A stretch of 20,097 bases of DNA from CAYSGL01 sp964520985 (lineage in GTDB: Bacteria > Pseudomonadota > Alphaproteobacteria > Micavibrionales > Micavibrionaceae): NCBI GenBank assembly GCA_964520985.1, contig CAZFPB010000020.1:1-20097 (forward strand). The letters run 5' to 3'. Every line of letters begins with the position of its first letter. Position 1 is the first letter of the stretch. This document shows positions 7,791 through 15,146 of this stretch, piece by piece. A program made the translations under genes and the position numbers. A model generated the notes under the pieces. The model saw nothing but the letters and a program-made list of their open reading frames with translations. It was not told the DNA's origin and made no database searches.

Positions 7791-7819
7791 ATCATACAAC
7801 GTCATCGCCCACCACGCAA
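7791..7819 (-). promoter_or_regulatory. Possible leftward promoter for the HNH gene
   Basis: On the minus strand TATGAT (7791-7796), a five-of-six -10, lies 17 bases after TTGCGT (7814-7819), a weak -35. It lies in the only sizeable gap (7740-7840) within the leftward operon, between integrase and HNH. The attachment site attP could also lie in this gap; no duplicated core can be seen without the host junctions. Confidence 0.3.
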
Positions 7820-7840
7820 CAACTTTCTATCTGATTTCGT

Positions 7841-8932
7841 TTATTTTTTAGGACTTTTCCCCGCACCGGGATCAAGGTGCGGTCTTTTCATTGCCTCAAC
7901 CTGCTGTGCAACGACTCTTGAAGTCTTCACGCCCAGCTTTGCGCGATCCGCGCCTTTTGTGTAGGTTTCTGCCTGCCCAACATTTTTCCAACCGTATTGC
8001 GCCATAAGCTCGTGCGTGGTCGAACCACCGTTGGCAGCTAGTGTTGCCGAAAGCTTCCTGATGCCGTGGGCGCTCTTTTCCACTCCCGCCGCCCGGCAAC
8101 AATCCCCAAACCAATTACCAAACGATTCCTTTGTGAACGGCCCGCCGTTGGCATTTTTGATGAAGTGCTTCCTGCCACTCGTGGTCGCGGCAATGACGTC
8201 CAAGAGCGCCGGAGGAAACTCCACTGTGATAGGAACACCAGTCTTCGCGGTTGCGATCGAAAAGACATTCCCCGTCATATGCTGCCATCCGGCTTGCGAT
8301 ATGTCTGAACGCCTCAATCCAGTATGGACAAGTAGTTCAAAGGCTAGGCGCGCCATCGTTCCAATAGGCCATTCCTCGCAGAAGTTCTGCACGTCATCTG
8401 GCGTCCATACCGGGAAACCCGTGGTCTTATTGCGCAGGCCAGCAACGCCCGACGTTGGGTCCATGTCCATATGATCGTTTACAACCCCCCACCTGAACAA
8501 TCCCTTCATGGCCTTGAGGTAGTTGTTGGCGAGGGCAGGGGTGTTTTTCCGAGCTTCCAGTGCGTTGCGAACATCCTTCGTCGTCACCTTGCGGCAGTCT
8601 TCTGCTCCCGAAAATTTCACCATCTCCTGGTAGAATAGCCCGCGCTGCTTCCTTGTGGCGATCGATAGGCCCGCCCATTCCGCGCTCTCCTTGTATCGAT
8701 CTATGAGCCAACGGATCGACCGGACCCGAACTATATCCTGCTCGTCGTCTTCCGGAAGGGGAAGCCCCCTTATGAGGGCGGCGTGAGCGGCTTTGAATTT
8801 TTGGGATTTTGGATCGTCTGGAAGACGTGTTCGTTCGCCTTTTCCTATGCGAAAGTAGAAAACCACCCGACCGTGACGGGTTGTCTCCTTAATGACATGC
8901 ATAGGTAATTTTCGGGGCATGCCGCTATTCAT
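7841..8932 (-). CDS. int: Tyrosine-family site-specific integrase
   Basis: A 363-residue recombinase that would join phage attP to host attB. The N-terminal arm is short, the core-binding SAM-like domain is about residues 70-160 (IRWLIDRYK..., YLKAMKGLFRWGV) and the catalytic domain about 170-335. The active-site set is visible: R207 (HTGLRRSD), K230 (TAKTG), H289 and R292 (AHGIRK), W315 in the position often taken by His/Trp, and the nucleophile Y324 (AETYTK). The ATG at 8932 overlaps the TGA of a 58-residue upstream gene, so integrase is produced from the long leftward early transcript rather than from its own promoter. Confidence 0.95.
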   Translation of the reverse strand: MNSGMPRKLPMHVIKETTRHGRVVFYFRIGKGERTRLPDDPKSQKFKAAHAALIRGLPLPEDDEQDIVRVRSIRWLIDRYKESAEWAGLSIATRKQRGLFYQEMVKFSGAEDCRKVTTKDVRNALEARKNTPALANNYLKAMKGLFRWGVVNDHMDMDPTSGVAGLRNKTTGFPVWTPDDVQNFCEEWPIGTMARLAFELLVHTGLRRSDISQAGWQHMTGNVFSIATAKTGVPITVEFPPALLDVIAATTSGRKHFIKNANGGPFTKESFGNWFGDCCRAAGVEKSAHGIRKLSATLAANGGSTTHELMAQYGWKNVGQAETYTKGADRAKLGVKTSRVVAQQVEAMKRPHLDPGAGKSPKK

Positions 8933-9105
8933 AAACGGATGCCTGAGCCTCCGCCAAGTGTTTTCTTACTTTGGATGTCGGGGCTGTCGGGCAGGATTCG
9001 GATCTTCATGCCGTCCTTTTCGATCTCGATCACGACGCCGCTCGCCTTGACCAAAGCCACGGCTTTCTTGATATCTGATTGTCTGATCGAGGCTGGCGCG
9101 CTCAA
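8929..9105 (-). CDS. 58-residue hypothetical protein with TTG start
   Basis: Reads (M)SAPASIRQSDIKKAVALVK and on to the end GGGSGIRL. It starts at TTG 9105, which overlaps the upstream TGA (TTGA join); AGGGGGTG just upstream is a strong ribosome site, and an in-frame TGA upstream excludes longer starts. Its TGA overlaps the integrase ATG in an ATGA join. The basic ASIRQSDIKKAVALVKASG segment and its fixed place before int suggest a small DNA-binding or excision-type helper, but it does not match a known excisionase by eye. The same small family is common before alphaproteobacterial phage integrases. Confidence 0.72.
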   Translation of the reverse strand: MSAPASIRQSDIKKAVALVKASGVVIEIEKDGMKIRILPDSPDIQSKKTLGGGSGIRL

Positions 9106-9314
9106 GGCTTCACCCCCTCACGGGAGAGGGCGGGGCGTGTTTCCCAGTTTGGCTTGCGGAGATCTTTGGATTCAAACCACAAAGCCGTTTCCGTGCCATC
9201 GGCGTGATAGAAAATGAGGAACCAACCGCCATCGCCCAAATATTCCAAGTGAGCGCCACGGGTTGACACGATCTCGTCTAACTTGCCTTTGATGAAGTCC
9301 ACGCGATCTGCCAT
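9102..9314 (-). CDS. Small hypothetical protein
   Basis: A 70-residue protein, MADRVDFIKGKLDEIVSTRG followed by a strand-rich part (GDGGWFLIFYHADGTETALWF). GGGGAGG lies eight bases before ATG 9314, and the upstream stop is three bases away. Compact alpha-plus-beta appearance; no recognised domain. It sits in the string of small overlapping genes before integrase. Confidence 0.62.
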   Translation of the reverse strand: MADRVDFIKGKLDEIVSTRGAHLEYLGDGGWFLIFYHADGTETALWFESKDLRKPNWETRPALSREGVKP

Positions 9315-9317
9315 CCC

Positions 9318-9665
9318 TCACGCCTCCCCGATGTTGGAAAGAGCGGCGCGATTGGCGGCTTGTTGATCTGCGAGGGCTGCGAGTGTCCCGCCGTTGTCAT
9401 AGAACCACTGACGGCTCTGCTCGACGTAGCTCGTGCATTCGTCGGGTGCGACGTGGACATGCATAAGCCTGTCTATCAACGCCATTGAGGATAGCAGCGC
9501 CTCCACCAGTTCGCTTGCCGTGGGCGTAGTGGCGCGGGTGTTCCATTTTGGCCCGAATGCCTCTGCTCCGCAGGAAACGCAATGCACCATTCCGCCGTGT
9601 GGCTGTTCGGGGTTGCGCTGCTCTGCTCGTCCACTGCAAAACGGGCATGGCAAAAGCTCACTCAT
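9318..9665 (-). CDS. Lar-family restriction-alleviation-like zinc protein
   Basis: A 115-residue protein from ATG 9665, overlapping the upstream stop by eight bases with GAAGGA upstream; the longer ORF to 9728 lies inside the neighbour. The N-terminus ELLPCPFCSGRAEQRN...VHCVSCGAEAFGPKWNTRA is the Lar signature: two CxxC pairs followed by W..R. Rac-prophage Lar relieves type I restriction in E. coli; many phage relatives are known only by this motif, so the anti-restriction role here is inferred. The C-terminal half (about 50-115) is helical and not conserved with Lar. Confidence 0.75.
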   Translation of the reverse strand: MSELLPCPFCSGRAEQRNPEQPHGGMVHCVSCGAEAFGPKWNTRATTPTASELVEALLSSMALIDRLMHVHVAPDECTSYVEQSRQWFYDNGGTLAALADQQAANRAALSNIGEA

Positions 9666-10293
9666 CGGCCTTGTCCTTCTGTGTGAGGGCGCGGATGGAC
9701 GCAGCCTGATCTCTGTAGCCGCGCGCATATCTGCGGTGATGGTTGGCCATGCCGGGGTCGCGCAGCCTATTGTACTCTTGCGCGTCTTCTTCGTGCTGAT
9801 TGGCGATATCTTCTAAGGCGTCGGCTTTGCCGTTCAATTCAGCGATCTCAATTATCCGCTTGATGTCGTCGCCGAGAAATTCTTCCTTACACGTGGGAAC
9901 CCTCAAATTATCAACTTCCAGCGCCAGCCTGCGGGCTTCCAGCGCCTCTGCCCTGCCATCGCATGGAGGGGTAGGACGGGCGGAGAGCATGGCGCGGTAC
10001 AGATCGCCGGCAACTTTGTCGTGGTGGCGGTTCTTGTAGCCGTACAGCGTGTCTGCCATCGCGGCCCACATTTCTCGCGTCGGTTCTACCGGCACCATGA
10101 CCCACCCATCCGCCGGCACCTGCTCATCTGCGGCTGCGAGGGCGGCGGAGAGGGTCTCGTCTATATCTGCGATGCCGCGCTTAAGGCTTCCATGGACGTC
10201 TTTGTCCACGACCTGATCGCTTTCGATAGCGCCCATGCAGTTGCGCATGCGTTTACGTGCAGCTTTGAGCGCCTCGGTTATCTCATTCTGCAT
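9658..10293 (-). CDS. Hypothetical phage protein, helical
   Basis: A 211-residue charged protein with CAGGAGG upstream of ATG 10293. The middle part, DGWVMVPVEPTREMWAAMAD, is a recurrent phage sequence (also seen in small alphaproteobacterial phage proteins). The C-terminal half is a long charged helix (GKADALEDIANQHEEDAQEY...). It overlaps the genes on both sides. No enzymatic motif seen. Confidence 0.65.
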   Translation of the reverse strand: MQNEITEALKAARKRMRNCMGAIESDQVVDKDVHGSLKRGIADIDETLSAALAAADEQVPADGWVMVPVEPTREMWAAMADTLYGYKNRHHDKVAGDLYRAMLSARPTPPCDGRAEALEARRLALEVDNLRVPTCKEEFLGDDIKRIIEIAELNGKADALEDIANQHEEDAQEYNRLRDPGMANHHRRYARGYRDQAASIRALTQKDKADE

Positions 10294-10663
10294 TGGTGGC
10301 CTCCTGGGTGGTGCGGGCGGCTCTTGCGTCTCGGCAGCGGCTCACGTTGACCATTACGCTGGCGCCATCCGGCTGTTTTTCTTCCATATCTGCAATACGG
10401 GCGAATGGTTTTAGTGCTTCACGAAGCCTCGCATTCTCCCTTTCCAGCGCACCGATACGTTCGATGAAGGCGGGGGAGAGGGCGTAGAGAGGCTCTAGTT
10501 CCACATCGGTCATTATGGCGTTGTGCCAGCGCGGCTTGTGCTTATGAACGGTCCAGATCGCCTCGCCTTCATAGCGCCAGCGCCAGCCATCCGGCTTCAC
10601 CATATCGGGCCCTATAGCGGCTACTGCCGCGCTGTCGGGGGTCATGTCGTCAATCTCGGTCAT
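10283..10663 (-). CDS. Hypothetical phage protein
   Basis: A 126-residue protein with AGGA seven bases before ATG 10663, itself in an ATGA join with the nuclease gene upstream. It contains KPDGWRWRYEGEAIWTVHKH and VELEPLYAL, a pattern of small phage proteins that often carry a shared W/Y-rich domain, followed by a coiled helix (ALERENARLREALKPFARIA). Function unknown. Confidence 0.65.
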   Translation of the reverse strand: MTEIDDMTPDSAAVAAIGPDMVKPDGWRWRYEGEAIWTVHKHKPRWHNAIMTDVELEPLYALSPAFIERIGALERENARLREALKPFARIADMEEKQPDGASVMVNVSRCRDARAARTTQEATNAE

Positions 10664-11082
10664 GCGAGGCTCCTATCCTTAAGCCGTCCAGAGGCGGCAA
10701 GGCGTTGATTGATGATGGCTTCGGCATATGGGGCCGCATCTTCCCCGAGATCGCTCCACAGGCCGAATATGGCGAGCGCCAGGATGTGAGGATCGATGCC
10801 AGCGCGGGTCCAGAACAACTCCTCATTGCCAGAATGCTGCTGGCGATGGGATTCGGCTGACAGCGGAAGCGCCCAACGATCTGGGCTTTTCGAGCTTTTC
10901 CCGCGCCCGTAATGTCCGAGTGGCGTGCATGCGAATGAAAGGTGTGCCGCCTCGATGTCGGAACGCGAACCTGACACCGCGCAGGGCAGAGACCGGATGA
11001 AGGCGAGATAGCTGCCGTTCTTCCGGGCTCTCGTGTTTGGCATCGGGCTGGGTGATGCACTTGGGGCGATACGGAAGCTCAT
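10660..11082 (-). CDS. Ref/DUF968-like HNH-type nuclease
   Basis: A 140-residue protein resembling the phage P1 Ref / DUF968 group of RecA-associated or recombination nucleases. Seen in order: GSYLAFIRSLPCAVSG, IEAAHLSF, KSPDRWALPLSAESHRQQHS and NEELFW. The AAH and SHRQQH histidines supply the metal site; the usual second cysteine pairs are partly replaced by serine (CAVSG, SAESH), as also occurs in other alphaproteobacterial members by recollection. GGAG lies eight bases before ATG. It sits with NinB and ERF, which supports a role in recombination or DNA processing. Confidence 0.72.
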   Translation of the reverse strand: MSFRIAPSASPSPMPNTRARKNGSYLAFIRSLPCAVSGSRSDIEAAHLSFACTPLGHYGRGKSSKSPDRWALPLSAESHRQQHSGNEELFWTRAGIDPHILALAIFGLWSDLGEDAAPYAEAIINQRLAASGRLKDRSLA

Positions 11083-11267
11083 GGCCGCATCTCCAGACCT
11101 ATCGCCTTTGCCAGCGTCTTGAAGACGTGCGCGACTGCACTGACCGGACGGTCCCGCAGTTCTCCCCGTCTCATGGCCTCTACATCGGAACGCAACATTT
11201 CATGTATGCGGATGTATTGAGGAGGCTTGGAGGGCTTGCGACGATGGTGCTGACGGACTTGGATCAT
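11079..11267 (-). CDS. Small basic hypothetical protein
   Basis: A 62-residue protein, MIQVRQHHRRKPSKPPQYIR followed by a helical part. AGGGGG lies before ATG 11267. It has ATGA joins at both ends (with 11264 and 11082), which supports it despite its size. The basic N-terminus suggests nucleic-acid contact; no known domain. Confidence 0.6.
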   Translation of the reverse strand: MIQVRQHHRRKPSKPPQYIRIHEMLRSDVEAMRRGELRDRPVSAVAHVFKTLAKAIGLEMRP

Positions 11268-11683
11268 ACGAACCCCCTGTCGCTAAGGACATTGCCCCAC
11301 AATTTCTCTAGCTCGCCGGCAGCGCGGTCGCATGCGGCCCAAAGCGCAGCAATCTTTGCTTCACGTTCCGCCGCGTAGAGAGGACCGCGCGTGACGCTTG
11401 TATGCCAATGGTCGCCTTTGCCGGAGAATTCCCAGCGTTTCCAACCGGCTGCTGCTTGCCGGATCAGCAACCGGTATACGTGCCCATCAAATGAATGGTA
11501 GAAGTATTCACCGGCGACCGGTTCGCCCGTAAGTCGATCATATTCTCCCCACCAGAATTCCATCGGGGTCGGCCTAGATTCATCGGGCCACCTGAGAGCC
11601 AAGCGTCGGCGCATTGCCGACATTTCCGTTTCGGCAGCATCTACAACCCACTTGGGTTTTGCTTCACGCCAGTTGCGTTCCAT
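11264..11683 (-). CDS. Hypothetical phage protein
   Basis: A 139-residue protein, MERNWREAKPKWVVDAAETE..., rich in W and charged residues. ATG 11683 overlaps the NinB stop (TGATG); a GTG one codon upstream is possible. No domain recognised. It follows the recombination genes in the same transcript. Confidence 0.62.
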   Translation of the reverse strand: MERNWREAKPKWVVDAAETEMSAMRRRLALRWPDESRPTPMEFWWGEYDRLTGEPVAGEYFYHSFDGHVYRLLIRQAAAGWKRWEFSGKGDHWHTSVTRGPLYAAEREAKIAALWAACDRAAGELEKLWGNVLSDRGFV

Positions 11684-12210
11684 CACGCTTTCTCCATATT
11701 TGAAGCACTGGCCGACACGGGGGATGCGCCGGCCAGTGGTTTCGCAGCGGGGAGGGGGCGGCCGCTGCTGATAGCCCGGTGAGGTTCCGGGATGGTAAGG
11801 ATGATCCCCTGAGACGAGAAATGACGGTGGATGCCGTCGAGATACTCGGTCTTCTGCTTGGTGTTCATGATGCGCGTGATCGGGACATCGATCGGTTCCA
11901 TCATCATCTGGAGCTTATGTTCGTAGGAAAGCGGCTTGATGACGCGATCATAAGTCTCGCAAAAATCCTCGTTCTGCTCACGAAGGATCGGTACGCCGAT
12001 TGTCAGTTTGCAATACCCGCGAACCTCCTCGAACGTCTGATCGCCGAGTTGCTCCGATATCTCGCTTATCCATTTGCGCTGGAGTTTGTTCTGCTCGTTG
12101 GTTCGGTGCTTGCCATCCGTGATCGTGATTGTGTACGGCGGGTTTTTGCCCTTGAGGAATAGCAAGAGCATTGTGCGATCTGCGGGAGAATCGATGATGC
12201 GGGTTGTCAT
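11683..12210 (-). CDS. ninB: NinB-like recombination protein
   Basis: A 175-residue protein with GAGGA before ATG. Visible features: HRTNEQNKLQRKWISEISEQ, then RGYCKLTIGVPILR, and VPITRIMNTKQKTEYLDGIH, the pattern of lambda NinB/Orf-like proteins in alphaproteobacterial phages. Lambda NinB (Orf) binds single-strand DNA and helps replace RecFOR in recombination. The last 30 residues are low-complexity. It lies directly downstream of an SSB-tailed protein and ERF, so the three probably act on the same ssDNA intermediates. The NinB assignment is by motif recognition only; a distant or renamed family is possible. Confidence 0.6.
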   Translation of the reverse strand: MTTRIIDSPADRTMLLLFLKGKNPPYTITITDGKHRTNEQNKLQRKWISEISEQLGDQTFEEVRGYCKLTIGVPILREQNEDFCETYDRVIKPLSYEHKLQMMMEPIDVPITRIMNTKQKTEYLDGIHRHFSSQGIILTIPEPHRAISSGRPLPAAKPLAGASPVSASASNMEKA

Positions 12211-12219
12211 TTCGTGTCC

Positions 12220-12516
12220 TCAGAAAGGCAGATCGTCGTCTAGCGTGCCAAGGCCACCATGTGACGCGTGATCGTAACCGCTACGATTCACTGGCTGGCG
12301 CTCCTGCTGTTGCCTAACCTCCTGCACCCGCTCGCCCTTGGGCTTGACCGAGAGGCTGAAGAATTTGCCCTTCTGGCCTTCCTTGAGCCATGCGTTCAAA
12401 AAGAATTCCTTGCCCTCAACGATGATCGTGCCGTTGTAATCGGCGTGGGTGTCCTTCTCTTTCCGGTCATTGCGAAAGAGGGTGCCGCTGTTGTCGCGCT
12501 TTTCGAAATTGCTCAT
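12220..12516 (-). CDS. Small protein with SSB-like acidic tail
   Basis: A 98-residue protein starting MSNFEKRDNSGTLFRNDRKE. AAGGAGA seven bases before ATG 12516 fixes the start; the longer ORF to 12579 lies inside the ERF gene. The body (DYNGTIIVEGKEFFLNAWLK, GKFFSLSVKPKG) looks like a small beta-barrel/OB-like domain. After a polar linker it ends GTLDDDLPF, very close to the DDDIPF tip by which bacterial SSB recruits repair and replication proteins. It lies between ERF and NinB. Best guess: a phage ssDNA-binding or SSB-mimic protein; binding is inferred. Confidence 0.65.
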   Translation of the reverse strand: MSNFEKRDNSGTLFRNDRKEKDTHADYNGTIIVEGKEFFLNAWLKEGQKGKFFSLSVKPKGERVQEVRQQQERQPVNRSGYDHASHGGLGTLDDDLPF

Positions 12517-12526
12517 GGTCGTCTCC

Positions 12527-13228
12527 TTATTCGCCGGCAAGCAGCGGGTGGTTTCTGGTATCTCCGGGGAAGTCGTCATTGGCTTCGGCTAGCTCGCGCT
12601 GCTGTCTGATCTGCTCAAGCTTGATGCTGAATTTCTCTTCCAGTTCGGCCTTCCAGTTTTGAGGCCATCCCGCGACGATCTCACGGTACGAAAGCTTCAG
12701 TGCTCTCCACTGCGCTTCTGTCGCGCAGTCTAAAAAGTCCCGGTCTAGTTCGGAAGTTACCTTCTCCCAAACCTTGTCCTTCTTGAGCTGATGCGCTGAC
12801 AAAGGCCCAGCCTGACGGGCGGACTCTCCCGTTGCCGGCCGATTGTCGTTTCGGTCGATAGCCGTCTCTGCATCGTCATCGGTCGGCGGTAGCCCAAGGA
12901 TGGCCATCAGCGAGTACCGCATTGCATAGGTGACGGATGACCCAGCGCCCTGCGGATCACGCTTGGCGAGCGGCATTTCCATCGTGCCCTCGATTGTCTC
13001 GCCACTGTCAGCATGTCCGATAACGGTCTTGACCTCGATCGATCCGTCGATGATCTTGCCGGGCGTCTGATACCAGAACAGGCCAAGCTCCTGCATATGC
13101 GGGCGGATGGTGTCGGTGACAGCCTCCAGCGAGGCGTAGGAGTTTCGGAAGTGTGGGTTCTGGCTGTCCTTCTTGACGCCACGGATGACGCCCTGTAGCT
13201 TGAACAGTGCCTTGTGGATCTCGCTCAT
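12527..13228 (-). CDS. erf: ERF-family ssDNA-annealing recombinase
   Basis: A 233-residue single-strand annealing protein, relative of P22 Erf. Start ATG 13228 overlaps the upstream TGA. The hallmark segments are KKDSQNPHFRNSYASLEAV, IRPHMQELGLFWYQTP, and GAGSSVTYAMRYSLMAILGL followed by DDDAE (about residues 90-120). These proteins anneal complementary ssDNA during phage recombination and genome circularisation. The C-terminal 90 residues are charged and variable, as is usual. Next to the SSB-tailed and NinB-like genes it forms a compact recombination module. Confidence 0.93.
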   Translation of the reverse strand: MSEIHKALFKLQGVIRGVKKDSQNPHFRNSYASLEAVTDTIRPHMQELGLFWYQTPGKIIDGSIEVKTVIGHADSGETIEGTMEMPLAKRDPQGAGSSVTYAMRYSLMAILGLPPTDDDAETAIDRNDNRPATGESARQAGPLSAHQLKKDKVWEKVTSELDRDFLDCATEAQWRALKLSYREIVAGWPQNWKAELEEKFSIKLEQIRQQRELAEANDDFPGDTRNHPLLAGE

Positions 13229-13434
13229 TCTGCGGCCTCGTGATATTTGATGGTTGAGTTTTCGTTGCGGTCCGCCAGTTCTTCGTATTCCTCAGCCTGA
13301 CGAAGGCGCTGTTCGGCGTTCTTCCTGCACCAGGAAACACTGGCTTCATGATCCAGAGCGCGCTTGTTCCAGTATTCGACATCGCGTCTTGCTTCTGCGG
13401 CGCGGTAGAGGAGCATTCCGGGGGCTACGGTCAT
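13225..13434 (-). CDS. Small coiled-coil hypothetical protein
   Basis: A 69-residue, strongly charged helical protein (MTVAPGMLLYRAAEARRDVE...). ATGA joins at both ends link it to the Cys-rich membrane protein upstream and ERF downstream. No known domain. Confidence 0.6.
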   Translation of the reverse strand: MTVAPGMLLYRAAEARRDVEYWNKRALDHEASVSWCRKNAEQRLRQAEEYEELADRNENSTIKYHEAAE

Positions 13435-13682
13435 ATGCGTGACTCCAGTTGATGCGCGCGTTTAGCCCGAGCAAGCCCGACAGAAGCGGCGAAGATGAAA
13501 ACGGGGATGAGTGCGGCGAGAACGAGCGAAGCCCACAGACGGCGCTCTTTGGCCCGCTCGGATGCTGCCTCGGCATCGTTGGCGGCAATGTCCGCGAGGC
13601 AAGCCGTGAAGCATCGCCGCTGGCATGTAGCCGGGTCGCACTCGTTGAAGGTGGCAAAGCCACAGGTGGAGCGATCAAGCAT
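13431..13682 (-). CDS. Cys-rich small membrane protein
   Basis: An 83-residue protein. The N-terminus is cysteine-rich (RSTCGFATFNECDPATCQRR then C..AC), a pattern able to bind metal; the C-terminal part is one membrane helix (WASLVLAALIPVFIFAASVG) with basic residues after it. ATG 13682 overlaps the upstream stop by eight bases. The Cys pattern recurs in small rhizobial phage proteins by recollection. Function unknown. Confidence 0.65.
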   Translation of the reverse strand: MLDRSTCGFATFNECDPATCQRRCFTACLADIAANDAEAASERAKERRLWASLVLAALIPVFIFAASVGLARAKRAHQLESRI

Positions 13683-14076
13683 CGGCTTCCCCCGCAGGAG
13701 CGGCGGTGGCCAACCCGCCGTGCTTTTCGATGATGGCGGCGACGACCGAGACCGGGACGCTGGGATAGATCATCTGGTCGCCGACCGAGTTGTGGTCGCG
13801 TTCAAAGGGGGCGAGCAGGTCGTCTGCTTTTCGCGGCCCCATGATTTCGACCATCGTGTATTCGTCGGCGAAATCGTCTCTCGGCCAGGAATAAGCTCCA
13901 TGATGACCCTGAACGCTCAGCGCGAGACCGTCAGCCATAACCATGGCGGGGAAGATGTTGCTGTAGCCGGGGATACGTAAGACGCGACCCACCGATCCGT
14001 ATTCCCACTCGGTCGAGTCCAGCACGTCCTTCGGCGGATAGTATTGTTTGAAGTAGGCATTAACCGGGTCGGTCAT
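13675..14076 (-). CDS. Hypothetical phage protein
   Basis: A 133-residue protein beginning MTDPVNAYFKQYYPPKDVLD. Three ATGs compete; 14076 has GGAG six bases upstream, while 14079 and 14088 are less well placed. The middle part (GYSNIFPAMVMADGLALSVQ) is strand-rich; no catalytic motif. First gene after a 40-base gap. Confidence 0.6.
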   Translation of the reverse strand: MTDPVNAYFKQYYPPKDVLDSTEWEYGSVGRVLRIPGYSNIFPAMVMADGLALSVQGHHGAYSWPRDDFADEYTMVEIMGPRKADDLLAPFERDHNSVGDQMIYPSVPVSVVAAIIEKHGGLATAAPAGEADA

Positions 14077-14117
14077 CATCGTCTCCATCTCCCCATAAGG
14101 GGTGGTAGGGTTGGGGG

Positions 14118-14360
14118 TCAGGCGAGCCAGACGCGGTTGGCATCGGCCCAGTCGTAAATCCGGTTCAGTCCATCGTTGAAAACGAGCAGGGCGGTTTCGG
14201 CGTCGGCGTCAGCCAATTCCTTCGCCTTGACGATGCGAGCGGTGGGCGCTGATGCGGGGAGCCTGGACACGAGCTCGTCGGCGGCATGCTTGATGGTTGC
14301 CGCGTCGTCGTCGTCCGAGAGCAAGTCCTTGATCTTGATCGTCTGCTTCCATTTGCTCAT
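14118..14360 (-). CDS. Small hypothetical protein
   Basis: An 80-residue protein, MSKWKQTIKIKDLLSDDDDA, then a helical part rich in alanine ending ANRVWLA. ATG 14360 lies one base after the upstream stop; the ORF extension to 14528 is inside the next gene and was dropped. An acidic patch DDDD follows a basic start. Function unknown. Confidence 0.6.
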   Translation of the reverse strand: MSKWKQTIKIKDLLSDDDDAATIKHAADELVSRLPASAPTARIVKAKELADADAETALLVFNDGLNRIYDWADANRVWLA

Positions 14361-14361
14361 C

Positions 14362-14712
14362 TCACGCCGCCTCTGTGCTGGAGTGTTCCTCGACGGCGTA
14401 TTCCTCAGCCCATTCGTCCGCGTCATAGAGAGCATCGTGGATGAGGTGAGGATCACGGAAGGAGCCTCGTATGGCCGCTTCTTCGCGCTCTGATCTGCCA
14501 AGCTTGAGCCCAGCGCATTCGATGGCAATCTCGCAAAGGCCGATCAAACCGGCGGCGACGATTTCCTGAGCGTCCAAAGCCATCTTCCTGGCGTCGGCGT
14601 AGCTGTCCAGTTCGTCTTCCTGGCTGCGCACAGAGGTGACGATCCGTCGATTGCGAAGGCCGGTGAGTTCCGCGATCATCTTGTCAATTTCGTACTGGTA
14701 GGGCTTGGACAT
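14362..14712 (-). CDS. Hypothetical acidic protein
   Basis: A 116-residue protein starting at ATG 14712, with GGAGG seven bases upstream (MSKPYQYEIDKMIAELTGLR). Helical and acidic toward the C-terminus (DADEWAEEYAVEEHSS). No recognised domain. Confidence 0.62.
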   Translation of the reverse strand: MSKPYQYEIDKMIAELTGLRNRRIVTSVRSQEDELDSYADARKMALDAQEIVAAGLIGLCEIAIECAGLKLGRSEREEAAIRGSFRDPHLIHDALYDADEWAEEYAVEEHSSTEAA

Positions 14713-14714
14713 GA

Positions 14715-15107
14715 TCACGCCTCCACCGGAGCGCCGACAGACCAATTGACTTTGCCAGTTGCAGCGAGATTGCGAAGGACAGCGGCGGCATGGCGAGGGG
14801 TGATATCCTCTAACGACATGCTTCCGTCTCCAAAGAAAAGATAGGCTCTGGTTTCTTCGTCAATTTCCAGAAGCTCAGCCGCGAACTCAGAATAACTCTT
14901 ATTTTTCGGTACTTTGCGATGCCACAAACCACCAGAAACTTGGTTGGAGATGGGCGAATGCAGTTCAATAGCCCATCCCGCGATGCAGGCTGGCGAACCG
15001 CATTCATGATCAAAATCGCTCATCGTAAAGCCAGACTTGGCGTTTATGTCCGTATGCTGCTGCCTGCCGATGATGTCTGCCAATTCTCTGATGCGCTCTA
15101 CGTTCAT
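14715..15107 (-). CDS. Hypothetical phage protein with CxxCIAGW motif
   Basis: A 130-residue protein with AGAGGA before ATG. It shows FTMSDFDHECGSPACIAGWA then an aliphatic stretch and LLEIDEETRAYLFFGD. The pattern MSxF..CGTxxCIAGW with a downstream LG...A..LF is a common family in phages of many bacteria, with unknown function. The internal cysteines might bind metal. Confidence 0.68.
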   Translation of the reverse strand: MNVERIRELADIIGRQQHTDINAKSGFTMSDFDHECGSPACIAGWAIELHSPISNQVSGGLWHRKVPKNKSYSEFAAELLEIDEETRAYLFFGDGSMSLEDITPRHAAAVLRNLAATGKVNWSVGAPVEA

Positions 15108-15146
15108 CGTCTTTTCCTCTCAGGCAGCTAGTTTGTTGATCTCGGA

